Part shown: positions 25,501-37,500 of the stretch, piece after piece
How the letters are laid out: the number at the start of each line of letters is the position of its first letter
How positions within the stretch are numbered: position 1 is the stretch's first letter
Assembly: GCA_030267565.1 (NCBI GenBank)
Contig: BRXU01000005.1
Location: forward strand, 281,001 to 345,000
Direction of reading: 5' to 3'
Length of the DNA stretch: 64,000 nucleotides
Source: Pleodorina starrii
Lineage: Eukaryota > Chlorophyta > Chlorophyceae > Chlamydomonadales > Volvocaceae
Made by a program: the position numbers and the translations under genes
Notes under the pieces: model-generated
What the model saw: the letters and a program-made list of their open reading frames with translations, nothing else
Told to the model about the DNA's origin: nothing
Database searches by the model: none

Positions 25501-28500
25501 CGCTCCCGACCTCCTGCCGCGTCGAGGCCAAGCGGCGCTCTGGAGCTCGGCCTCTAGGGCCCCCCCCGGCCTCTCCGGGGCCGTCGTAGTAGGAGTAGTA
25601 GCAGGGGTAGGGCGCGCGCTGTCTTGGGTTCTCCCTTGGTGCTGACCGCCCACGAGCCGGACCAAGCTCGGGGCAGGTTCTCAGCGCTTTGTTTTCGCGC
25701 CAAGAGGAGCACCGCCAGCCGATAGCGGGCCGGCCGGGCGCCCCGGCGCTGCAAGGACTTCAGGGCGGGCAGGACAGCGCGGGCGCCGCGTAGTGCGCCG
25801 GCGCGACTGCTGTTTGTGCGGACGAAGGGCCCAGCTGCCGTATATGGCAGGCTGTGAGCTCAAGCCTTTGGGGAGCCGCTGCGCCGTACACCCGTATATG
25901 GGGTGTACGACGCAGCCAGCTCTGCGTCGAGCAGGAGGGGGTAGCGGCCCCTCACGCCCTTCTCCCACCGCAAGGGGGAGAGTGCTTAGGCGGTCTTTCC
26001 GTCGGGGCTGGGTTAGCAGCGCCTGGCCAGCGTCAGGGCCCGGTCAGATACTGTAACGACACACACACTCTCACACACACACACACATACACACGCAACC
26101 CGAAACACACACGCCCTCGGGGGCGCCGCCCCTCTTACACACACACGCACCCACACACCCACCCGTGCGCAGGTCGGCGGCATGGTTCTGTCTGAGGGGC
26201 AGGTGGCAGAGATGCAGACGGGGGAGGGCAAGACGCTGGTGGCCACACTGCCCGGCTACCTGGGGGCGCTCACCGGCCGGGGGGTGCACGTGGTCACCGT
26301 CAACGACTACTTGGCGGCGAGAGACGCGGCGTGGTGGGTGGGCGGGCTGGGGGTGAGGGGTTTGGGTTGTCCAATGGGTGAGGGGGTTAGGGTGGGTTTT
26401 GGGGGGAGCCCGCGGGGTTTATTCAGGTGGGTTGAGGGTTGAGGGTTTTGGGCCCATCCCAGCCCAGCAGCACCCCGCTCTTCAGGAAGGGCAACTCAGC
26501 CTCAACGCATTGCAACTCATCCCAACCCAACCCAACCCATATCAGTCAGCTCGCCTAATCGGACCCAGCCTACCCCACCCCACCCTACCCCACTCCCGCG
26601 CTCTCCGTCCGGGCCCTTCGCTGCGGCTTCTTCTCTTCCCTCTTCCTCTTCACTGCCGCAGGATGGGCAAGCTGTACCGCTTCCTGGGCCTCAGCTGTGC
26701 CGCCGTGCAGTCAAGCAGCAGTGTGGCCGCCACCCGGGCCGCCTTCGCCGCCGATGTGACGTACGTGACGGGCCAGGAGCTGGGCTTCTCCTACCTGCGA
26801 GATAACACGGCGCTCAGTCCGCAGGACCTGGTGGGTGGGTGGGTGGGTTGGGGGGAGGGGGTGTCAATTAGTCGAGACAGTCGGGCTACGCGATGCCCTG
26901 CCCTGCCCTCTTCTGACCTGACCTGCCCTATTCTGCCCTGCCCTGACCTGACCTGTCCTGTCACATTCTGACCTGACCTGTCCTGTCCTGCCCCATTCTG
27001 ACCTGACCTGACCTGCCTCCCCCACCTCCCCCCGTCTCCCCCATCTCCCCCATGCCCCCTCAGACGCTCCGAGACGACCGCTTCCATTTCGCCATCGTTG
27101 ACGAGGTGGACTCCATCCTCATTGACGAGAGCCGCAACCCCATGATCATATCGGGGAGGGGCTCGTGCGACATGCAGATGGTGCAGCTGGTCGACCGGGT
27201 AAGGAGGGGAGGAGGGGGGGGGCGGAGGCGGGAGATGAGGGCTTATAAAGACGATTGCCGCAGCGGAGGGACGTAGGGGACCGAGAACTGGAAGTAAACA
27301 TACACGTTTTACCGACAAGAGAATGACTTTTACCTGCGCTTAAAAAGGGGTGAGGGAAGAGGGCGAAGGGAGGGTTGTAGGTAACTGGAATGGAGAGGGA
27401 AAGGAAAGGAGCAAAGCGGCGGCGACGCGGTGTGAAAGAGGACGGGGAACGGAGGGCGAGCGCGGGTTCCTCACTTGCCCGACTCAACCCCGCCTTGCCC
27501 GTCGCCCCGCCTCACCCCGCTGCTCCGCGCTCGGCCAGGCAGTCAAGCGGCTGTGGAGTCAGGTTCAGGAGGAGGTTGCGGCGCAGGTCGCCGGCTGCGG
27601 TCCGGGAGCACTGTCCGACACGGAAGTGCAGCGGCTGGAGAAGGGGGTCAAGTCCAGGTGGGGAGGTGGAGGTGGGGCATGGGGTGTGGCGATTTGAGGC
27701 GGTGGGTTTAGGAGGGTTTTATTTTTATTATTTATATATTAATATTTATATTTATATTAGTTTTATATTATTATTTAGTATTATTATTTTTATATTTTTA
27801 TTTTTTTTAGGTTTTATTTTTTTGTTGAATTCTGGAAGGATTGGGATGGGGGAAAGGCTGCGCGGATGATCCGATGACCCATTGGGAAATGCCACTCAGG
27901 GGCACCTGACAGCCGTGTGCCGGGTCCTGCCGGGCCCCATGTGCCGGGCCCTATGTGCCTGATGGGGCCTCCTCCCACGATTGCGCCTCTGCGCGCACGC
28001 AGGTACTACACCATCGACGAGAAGAGCCGTACATTGTCGTACACCTCGGCCGGAACCGACCTCATCTTCAATTACCTCTGTGAGTGGTCCGTCCGTCCGT
28101 CCATCCGTCATTCAGTCCGTCCGTCAGTCAGGGCATTCATTTAGTCAGTCTGTCAGGGCGGGGCGGGTCTGCGGCGCCCCACACTGCGCCCCGCCCCACC
28201 TTCGCGGCCCTTGTGTCGTTCTCATCGCCATCGCCGTCATCGTCGGGATGGCCAACTGCGGCACCCGTTGTCACACGACCGGGCAGTCGTGTGCCAAACT
28301 GCCAATTGGTGCTCGTAGCGAGCAGGCGAACAGGGCAGGCGGTGCGACCCGATATGGGCCGCCAGAGCCGAGCCGAGCAACCGAATGCCAGCCAGCCAGG
28401 CAGCCACACGATTGGTACCGCTTTCGGAGCCGTCATTTGGGGGCGTTCTAAGACGGCGTGAAGTCAGTGCGGCCGGAAGGCGCGGAAGCCGGGGCGGAAG

Positions 28501-31500
28501 GCCGTCACGTCGGGCCCCAACTCCCCGGCGGACGCCGCCGCCCTGTCCGCCGCATGTCCGTGCACCGGAGGACCTCCGGCCCGCCCACAACCTCCCAGCC
28601 CCCCGCCCAACCCGTCTCTCATCCGTCCTCCGGCCCACCTTCGTCCGCATTCCGCATTCCGCAGTGCGACTCGGAAAGGAAAGGAAACACCATTTGCCTC
28701 GCGCCCTGCCCCGCCGCCACCCCGCCCCACACCCGACCTTCCCTGTGCAGTGTATGAGGGCGCCCAGTTCAGCGACCCCTACCCCGGGGTGCACAGTCTG
28801 TGGGAGGAGGAGGTGCCCTGGGGCCGCCTGGCTGTCACCTCGCTCACGGTGGGTGGCTGGCTACCGGGGTGGCTGGGTGGGTGGCTGGGTGGGTGGGTGG
28901 GTGGGGGGCTGGACACGAAACACACACCGGTTCGGCGCTCGACTCCGTTGCCTCCCCCCTCCGCCTCGCCATTCCCCGCCGGCCCTCCTGTCCGCCCCTG
29001 CCCCCGCACCCGTCCATCCCCCACACTGGAATGTTGCTCATGTCGCTCACACCTGGGTGGCTGGGAGGGTGGGTGGGAGGGATGTGTTCGTGACGGACGC
29101 CAAGCGAGGAGGTGACTCCCGACCAGGCGAGCCGGGCACTAGCGGGGTGAGGTGGTATGTATGCCAAGCACGCAATGTGCTCCGGAGCTCCGAAGTGGCA
29201 CCGGACCGACCGACCCGAGGGGCCGCATCATCGCCGCTGGACCGGACCAGGTTGTTGGACCGGACCAGTTTTTTGAGCCCAAGTTGAGCCCAATATGAAA
29301 AGGTCTGCCCGCCCCACCCGCTGCCCGCCCCCTTTCTCCCTCCTCTGCCTCCCCAGGCTTACGAGTTGTACCTTAACGGCCGGGACTACATCGTTCGGGA
29401 GGGCGAGGCGGTGATTGTGGACCCCTCTACGGGGCGACTGAGGGCCCAGACGCGGTGGCAGGGGGGCATCCACCAGGTGGGGCTGGGGGGGCTGGGGGGC
29501 TGGACACGAAACACGCACCGGTTTGGCGCTTGACTCCGTTCCCTCCCCTCCGTCTCGCCATTCCCCGTCGGCTCTCCTGTCTGTCCCTCCCCCGCCCATC
29601 CCCCACACTTGAATGTTGCTCATGTCGCTCATGTCGCTCACATCTCTCGCTCTCATGCCCCCCCACCCCCACCCCGCCGAGTCCAGGCGGTTGAGGCCAA
29701 GGAGGGGCTGAAGGTTCAGGCGGAGAACCTGGTGACAGCCACCATCACCTTCCAGCTCTTCTTCCGGCAGTACGAGTGGCTGGCGGGCATGACGGTGGGT
29801 GCGTCGACAGCGGCCGCGCGCACTGGACGTTTGGACACCCTAGTTCGCGTCTCGTCACTGTGCCAGCCTGCCACCCACCTACCCACCCCCACGCTCATCC
29901 CGCTCGCTAACGCCGTCTCCGTCCCCTGACCTTGAAGGTATCTCTTTCCTCATCCCCCACCAGACGGGCCTCACCCTCACACGCAACACCTCCCCTCTCC
30001 ACCTGCTGCTAATTGCTGACAGCTGCTTGGGATCGTCTTCTCTACCCCCCGCTCCGCCTCCCGCCCCGCCCCCATTCATCTTTGCAGGGCACCGCCCAGC
30101 CGGCTGCCGCTGAGCTGTTTGAGCTGTACGGCATCAAGGTCGTACCCGTACCCACCAACCGGCCCTCCCGCCGCAAGGACCACCCCCCGCGTCTGTTTTA
30201 CGACAAGGCCCTCAAAATGCACTCCCTGGCGGAGGAGGTGATGCAGGCGGCGGAGCAGCAGAGGTGGGGGGGACACCCACTCGCTCGCTCTCTCTGGCGC
30301 TCACTCTCACTCTCGCGCCCCGCACACACACACCAGCGCCCGACTTGTCAAGCGGCTCATTGAGCCGTCAAACGAAGACGCAAATGCGTCCTCCCACTTT
30401 GCATACCGTCGCCCCGATGGCCCCCCGCCGTCGTCTCCGATGGCCCCCCCCCCTCCCTCCCCCCGCCGACCCGCGCCGTCCCGTGCAACAGGCCGGTGCT
30501 GATCGGTACCACTAGCGTCCAGGAGAGCGAGCTCGTTCTCAACTACCTCTCCCAAACCGTCTACCCGGCGATTACCGCGGCGGCGGCGCGGCGCTCCGCC
30601 GCAGCGGCGGCGGCCGCCGCCCGCGCCGGCGCGGTCGGGCCCTCCGTCTCGGCTGCTGCTGGCGGCGGCCCCAAGCCGCGCATCACGTTGCTCAACGCTA
30701 AGCCGGAGTTGGTGCGGTTGGAGGCGCAGGTCATCGCGCAGGTGAGGGGGTTGGCAGTTGACGGTTGGCAGTTGTCCGATTGCAAGTTATCCGCCGTAAT
30801 CCTCAACCTCACCGCTCCGCCCCACCTCTCCGCCCCGCCCCCCCAGGCCGGCCTCCCCGGCGCAGTGACCATCTCAACCAACATGGCGGGTCGGGGCACG
30901 GACATCATTCTGGGGGGCAACCCCGAGGGACTGACAAAGCTGGCACTAACACGACTGGTGTACCGGAGACTGCTGAAAGGTGGGGCAGGGGCGGGGGGGT
31001 AAGGGGGCGGGGGTGTGTGGGGGTGTGGGGTGGGGCGTTATCTCGTTGATCTCTCATACACACATGGAAAAGACAAAAGAGGCGTGTGGGTGGGTGGGTT
31101 GGGCCCCGTGGATTGAGGTGAGGTGAGCGGCTTGGGGGAGTGCTGCTGCTGCTGCTGCTGTGGCGGTGGCGGGGAGGGGAGGGGTTGCGGGATGTGGCTT
31201 AGGTTCTGGGCTGTGTGGTGGGGTGCAGCGGTGGTGGCAGCAGGTCCGACGTCCCTCTCAGCGGGCCACTGAGGAGTCCCACCCACCCGGGGGAAGAGGG
31301 AAGAGGGAAGAGCTCCACCTAGGTACCGCCCCCCCGTTCTCCTCATCGCTCGCGGGTTGCTCCCCTCCCTCCCGACTGCTGCACTGCCGTACCGCACTGC
31401 TCCCCTCCTGTCCCCACTTGTCCATCGTCGCCGGCACCCGGGGGACGGCGGGCGGCGGCTTGTCACCCGGGTCTTTGTACGGACCGTACGACGGCACGGA

Positions 31501-34500
31501 CGGACGAGCAGAGGAGGAGCGCGAGACGCTGCCGACGTTGCCGCTGTCGCAACTCGACCCGTACGACACCGACGACTTCGGAGCACTGACGCGGTGCGTG
31601 CACCCGCTTCAAATCGCCTGTCACCGACACGGTCGGCAGGCGCTCGCGAACTGTCCATAATTGGCACATGGCTTCGGTACGATGCGCTCACCCCGCATGT
31701 TGTAAGCAATCCGACAAGCTGACCGAGCGGCCTAAACTGTTTCGTCATCACGACGTGACGAACAGAGGCCGCGCTCCGTTGGCTGTCCCACACGCATCGC
31801 CATATGCCGCACCATCACCTGCCGTACACCACCTGTCGTACGACAGGATACCGTACAGCACGCCAGAGGCTCCCCACGCCGGCCTGCCTCGGCCGCTTCA
31901 CGAGGTGCTCTCCACCGCCATCCTCATCTCCTTCGCCGCAAAGCCGCCGACTGCCGAGGAGCTAGCAACGGCAAGCGCCGCCGCCAGCGCCGGCATCGGC
32001 GGAGGCGGAGGCTCGATGTACGACAGCCTGGCGGGTTCGCTGTCCGGCAGCTTCGACGAGCTGTCGGGGGGCGGTGGCGGCGGGGGCGGAGGCGGTGCGG
32101 CCAGCGGCATCAGCTATGGGGAGACGGCGGAGCTGGTGGCGTGGGTGATGGATCGGGCGGAGGTGCTGCGGAGAAAGGTACGGCAGCACAGTACGACACG
32201 GTCAGCGTTCGGACTGACCGTGGAACTGAGTAGAGCTTGCTGGCTGGGGGGGGGGGGGAGGGTGTTTCGCAGCATGGGTGTGAATCGCGGGAAGTCTGTG
32301 CCGTACTCGCCGGCGCAGGAAACGGCGCCGCCGAGCGCCTAGATCGCACATTGCTGGATCGTGTGTGCGTCAGTCATGATGGCAGCTTTGGAGACCTGCT
32401 CGAAGCTTCTAGGGGGGGTGGAAGCAACGCTGATGGCGCCGGCAGCACCCTCACGCGCCGGCAGCACCCTCACGCCGTGGGAGCGATTCACAGGTGTGAA
32501 GCTGAGTTTGGTTGCGTCTTCACACCTGTGAATCGCTCCCATGGCGTGAGGGTGCTGCCGGCCGCCACGGACACCTTCCGCTGATACGGCGCCATCAGCG
32601 TTCCTTCCACCCCCCCTAGAAGCTTCGAGCAGGTCTCCAAAGCTGCCATCATGACTGACGGGGGATGACTGTACAGTACATCCCGCCGCCCGCCGCCCCC
32701 CCTCTCCGGCTCGCTGCTCGTCCCACCGTACTGCCGTACTTTTGCTCTGCCGCACAGGTCCGCGGCGCGCTCCGGCGCACGTACCGGGATCACGCGGGCG
32801 GACTGGAGCGACTGAATTACACGCTGTGCGTGGCGCCCATTGTTGAGTCCGTGTTGGCGGATCGGGAGAGGCAGCTGCACGACAACAAGTTCAGGAAGGC
32901 GACGGCGGCGGCGGCGGCGGCGTCGGCCTCGGCGGTGGGCATGGTGCGGGGCGCACCGGCGGGCCCGGGCAGCAGCTTCACAGACGACGACGAGGCGACG
33001 GCGGCGGCGGCGGCGGTGGCGACGGCGGCGGTGGGGGCGGGCGGCGAGGAGGAGGACGGCGAGGAGCCTGTGGCGCAGGTACTTGTGCAGGGACTTGTTG
33101 GGCGGGGGAGGAGTTGTTGAAGAGCGTCAGACGGCGGGGAGTGCTGCGCCGTCACCGCCCCGGCGGCGGCGGCTGGCGCAGCAGCGGTGGCGTCCCTCAT
33201 TCATCGCCGCCTTTCCTAGCCCCACCCCGTCGCCGGTCCCCCTCCTGCCCCGTCTCTCATCCTGCCCTGCGCCGGACGACTGAGTCCCTGTCGACCTGCA
33301 GAGACCCGTGCCTCTCGACGTCCGTCCGTGTTTGCGCCGCACCCCCGCAGGCCTGGGCCCTCCGCGCCGCTCTGCACCTGTGGCTGTGGTTCGACCAGGT
33401 GGGGGGGGCCCTGGGGACCAAAGGGGAGGGTGGGCGTGCGTGGGCACTGTGTGTGGGGGCGGTGGTGCACTAAGGGCTCTCAGGCCTGGCCACACGCCCC
33501 CGCTTGCTCATCCGCATCCACACCCACATCTTCATCTTCATCATCATGTTCATGTTCATCTGGCCTTTTATCGCACCTGGCTGGTGGCCGGTGTCGCGCC
33601 TGTGCACCACCCGCCCCCCGCCCCCTGCCCCCCTGTGTACCCGCCCCCCCTTGTGCACCCCCCCGCAGGAGTGCGCCCGGTATCGGGAGGAGGTTCGGTC
33701 CGCGGGTGGTCTGCTGGTCATTGGCACATCGCTCAACGAGTCACCGCGCATTGAGCTGCAGCTGCGGGGCCGGGCGGGGAGGCAGGTGGGTGCGGGGGCG
33801 GGGGGCGGGTGAGAAGGCGGGTGGGTGGGTGGGGCTCCCGGGCTGGCAGTACCGCCGGGAGCGGGACGCGGGGGGTAGGAGAGGAAAGAGGCTCGTGTAC
33901 CGCATCATTTTCCGCCGGGGAGGCGAGACCGGGCCGCGTTAGTCCCCCCTTTCCCCCTTCCCCCGACACATACACACACATACCCGCCCGTCCCTCCCCA
34001 ACGTCGCTACCGCTTCACTCGCTGCGGTTGTTCGTATGTCGTACCCTCCCTCCCCCCCTCTGCTTACGAAACAACGGTATTTGCGACTGTGTCCCGCTGC
34101 TCTCTCCCCTCCTCCCCTCTCCCCTCCTCCCCATCCTCCCCCTCTTCTCCCGCCCACTCTCCCTCTCCTCCGCTGCACCCCCTCCCCTCAGGGCGACCCC
34201 GGTGAGACCAAGATGCTGCTGGACTGTGTTGACCCCATGATGGTGATGTTCGGAATGGACAAGGTGTCGGCCATGTTGAGTCAGCTGGGCAACCAGCTGC
34301 AGGTGGGGAGGAGGGGCGGGAGGCGGGAGGCGAGGGGGGAGGCGAGGACGAGGGTGCGAGGGGGTCCGGCTGCGGACCGCGAACTGAGGTTCTCTATGTT
34401 TGGTCGGTGCCCTTTTTCTACACGCCAACCGTCAACCGTCAACTGGGGGGGGGAGGGGACCTGCGGAGGCACCGGCGCTCGGTCCAACCAACCGACTCAC

Positions 34501-37500
34501 AGCCAACCCCTTCTTCACACCACACCCAACCCTGCCTCCCCCTCCTCCTCCTCCCCATCCCCGGCTGCAGACCGGCCCCGACTTTCTGGAGGGCGGCCCG
34601 GTGGACTACTTTGTCAACTACGTGGTGCGGTACCAGGAGGCCATGTTCCAAAACATGAGGCTAGAGGTGAGGGTGCGGAGGAGGGGGAGGGGAGGGGGAG
34701 GGGGGGGCGCGGGGGGAGGGTGGTGCCGGGAGGGGGAGAGGGGGACTCCGGGAGTTGCGGCTGCATTGGGTGTGTGATTGTGTATGTGTGAGTGTAGGGT
34801 GGGGTGGGGTGGGGGGCTTGTTGCGAGTCGTGGGTTGAGAGGGCCGGGAGGGGGTCCAGCCCGGGTGGCCTTCGGCCTTGTTTGCCTCGCCTCGCCTCGC
34901 CTCGCCTTGATTGGCTGACTGACTGACTGACTGGCCGGCTGGCATGCTGGCTGCCTGTCGTACACAGACCAAGAAGTACGACGCCGTGATGGAGGAGTAC
35001 CGCCGCAACCTGTACACGCTGCGGCGGCTGGTGCTGTGCGGGGGGGACATGCAGCGGGCGCAGATTGCCTACGTGCTCATGCAGGTGATCGGGAGGGGGA
35101 GGGGAGGGGGTGGGATGATTGGGGGAGGGGGGAGGGGGAGGGGGGAGGGGGATGGAAGGGTTGGTGGGTGAGAGGGTCCGTGAGTGGGAGCTTGGGGCGG
35201 GCGGGACACGGACCAGCGGCGGGTCAGGGCGGGTCAGGGCGGGCGGTTGCCGCGTGGGTGTGGGTGTAGGCCCCTCGAGTGCCCATGCCCCCCATCCCCT
35301 TGACTCTACTTCCCCTTGTCCTGATCTGCTGCCGCAATGCCGTACACCGTATGCCGGGCACCCGGGCACCCGTACATCTGCACACGCAGCGTTACGTGGA
35401 CGAGCTGGTTCATCGCTATCTGGACCCGGCTCAGTCTCCGGCCCAGTGGTTGCGGGAGAGTGTGCCGCTGGAGAGCCTCCCAGGAGCACCTGCCCAGGAG
35501 CCTCCCCCGGGAGCGCCGCCGGGGCGACCGCAGCAGCCCACGAGGGTCAGCCCGCTGCAGGTGTGTATGGGTGTGTGTGTGTGTGGGGGGGGGTCCTCGC
35601 TTGCGGGTAGACTTGCGCAGCGCGCTATGGCCCTCTCCGCGCCGCTCCTCTCCGGGGTTTCGCCCGCGGGGCTCGCCTCGATGATGATTCCGGCCATCTC
35701 GCTGCGTTGCTCCTTTCCCTTCAACCAGCCGTCCCTGCCCGCTTCACGCGCTCCCGCCCTTCCCCTCCCCCTCCCCATGCCCCTTCCCCCCTGCCCCTGC
35801 CCCCTTTCCCCGTTTCCCCGTTTCCCGGTGGCTGTGTGCCGCACTGCGCTGCGCTGTCACCCCTCCACACCACCAGGCGGTTCTCTTCAGTCTGCGGATG
35901 CTGGTCAACCCGCCCGGCCGCACCACCAAGACCTTTGTGGACTTCTCTCAGGTCACCGACGCAGCCGCCGCAAACCCCACAGTGCGCAAGATGCTGGATC
36001 TGTTCGGGGTCACGAAGCAGGGGGCCGGAGGTGGAGGCGGAGGCGGTGCCGACGGCGGTGCTGATAAGCCGTACATACCCGTATATATGCAGGTGAGGTA
36101 CCGTACACTTCCGGGTGCTCGCGTGCCGGTCGAGGTTTGGGGTGGATCGGATTCGGAATCGGATTCGGATCTGTATCTTGCGATGACCCTCAGCCCCGCC
36201 CTCCTTTTACTGCGGTTCGTCGTTCTTTACTCGTCCCGTTTTATGCTGTGCTATGCTATGCTATGCTGTGTTCTGTCGTGTTGTTTCGCTCACCACCCTA
36301 CTCCGCTCCTCTCCCCTCCTCTCCCCTCCTCTCCCCACCTCTCCCCTCCTCTCCACTCCTCTCCCCTCCTCTCCCCACCTCTCCCCTCCTCTCCCCTCCT
36401 CTCCCCACCTCTCCCCACCTCTCCCCTCCTCTCCCCTCCTCTCCCCTCCTCTCCCCACCTCGCCGCTCCTCTCCCCTCCTCTCTCCTCTCCACCCCCCCT
36501 CCCCACCACCACTCCCAGGTGGAGGAGCTGGAGGTCCTCACCTCGGAACAGGTGGGTGTGCGGGAGGGAGTGTGGGAGTGCGGGAGTGCAGGAGTGGGAG
36601 TGCGGAGCGGGCGTGTGTATGGGGTGGCAGTGACACGTGGAATGCGGGCGGGGACGGAGGAAGGGGTCCTGTCACGGCATACACAGCCAGCCTCGTTCCG
36701 TCGCTGTCCACCAACTACGCTGCTTTCCAGCCGCCACCTAAAGGCACCTGACCGCTGTCTCCTTAGGCCCCCGCCCCGCCCGCTGACACGCTCATGCTCC
36801 TTCTGCGTTCATGTAAGGTGTACCTTACGTGGGATCATCCGAAGCGCAGTGCAGCTTTTCCTGCCCCGGTACCCCTAACCCGCCTGCGCCCCGCGCCCCA
36901 ACCCCCACGCCTCGCCCTCTTCCGGGCCTCGTGCCGTGCGCGCCGTACCCACAGCTCCGGAACCTGGCCGAGTACATCGCGGGGACCGCCCCCCTGGAGT
37001 GGCCCGTGCCCCCCGCTCGCGAGATCCACGGCAACTTCAAACTGCAGCTGCAGCTGAGGACGCATCGAAGGCTGTTTGGGTACGGCGCCGTACACGCGCC
37101 GTCCGGACAGCCTCCCCCTTCATCAGCCTCGGCGGCAGCGGCGGCTGAGGAGTTGCTGGGGCGGCTGGAGATGTCCGCCACAAAGGGCCTTATGCAGCGA
37201 CCGCCGCTTCGTGGGCCCTTTGCGGAGAAGGTGAGAACGCCCTCACGCGCCCTCTCCCCCCGGTAGCCACAGTGACTCATTGTTTTATAAAGGAGCATAT
37301 CACTCCCTGACCCCCCGGTAGCCGGTTCCATCTACCCTGGACCCTGGACCGTGTTCTTGCGATGGTCGTGTGCGTCCTGTCTGTCTTGTGCCTAAAAACC
37401 CTAAGCACCCGCACCGCAACCTCGAATGAAAGGCACACACCCGCACGCCCGTGCACCCCCCCTTCATTAGCAAACGATCACACGCATACACACCCACCTG

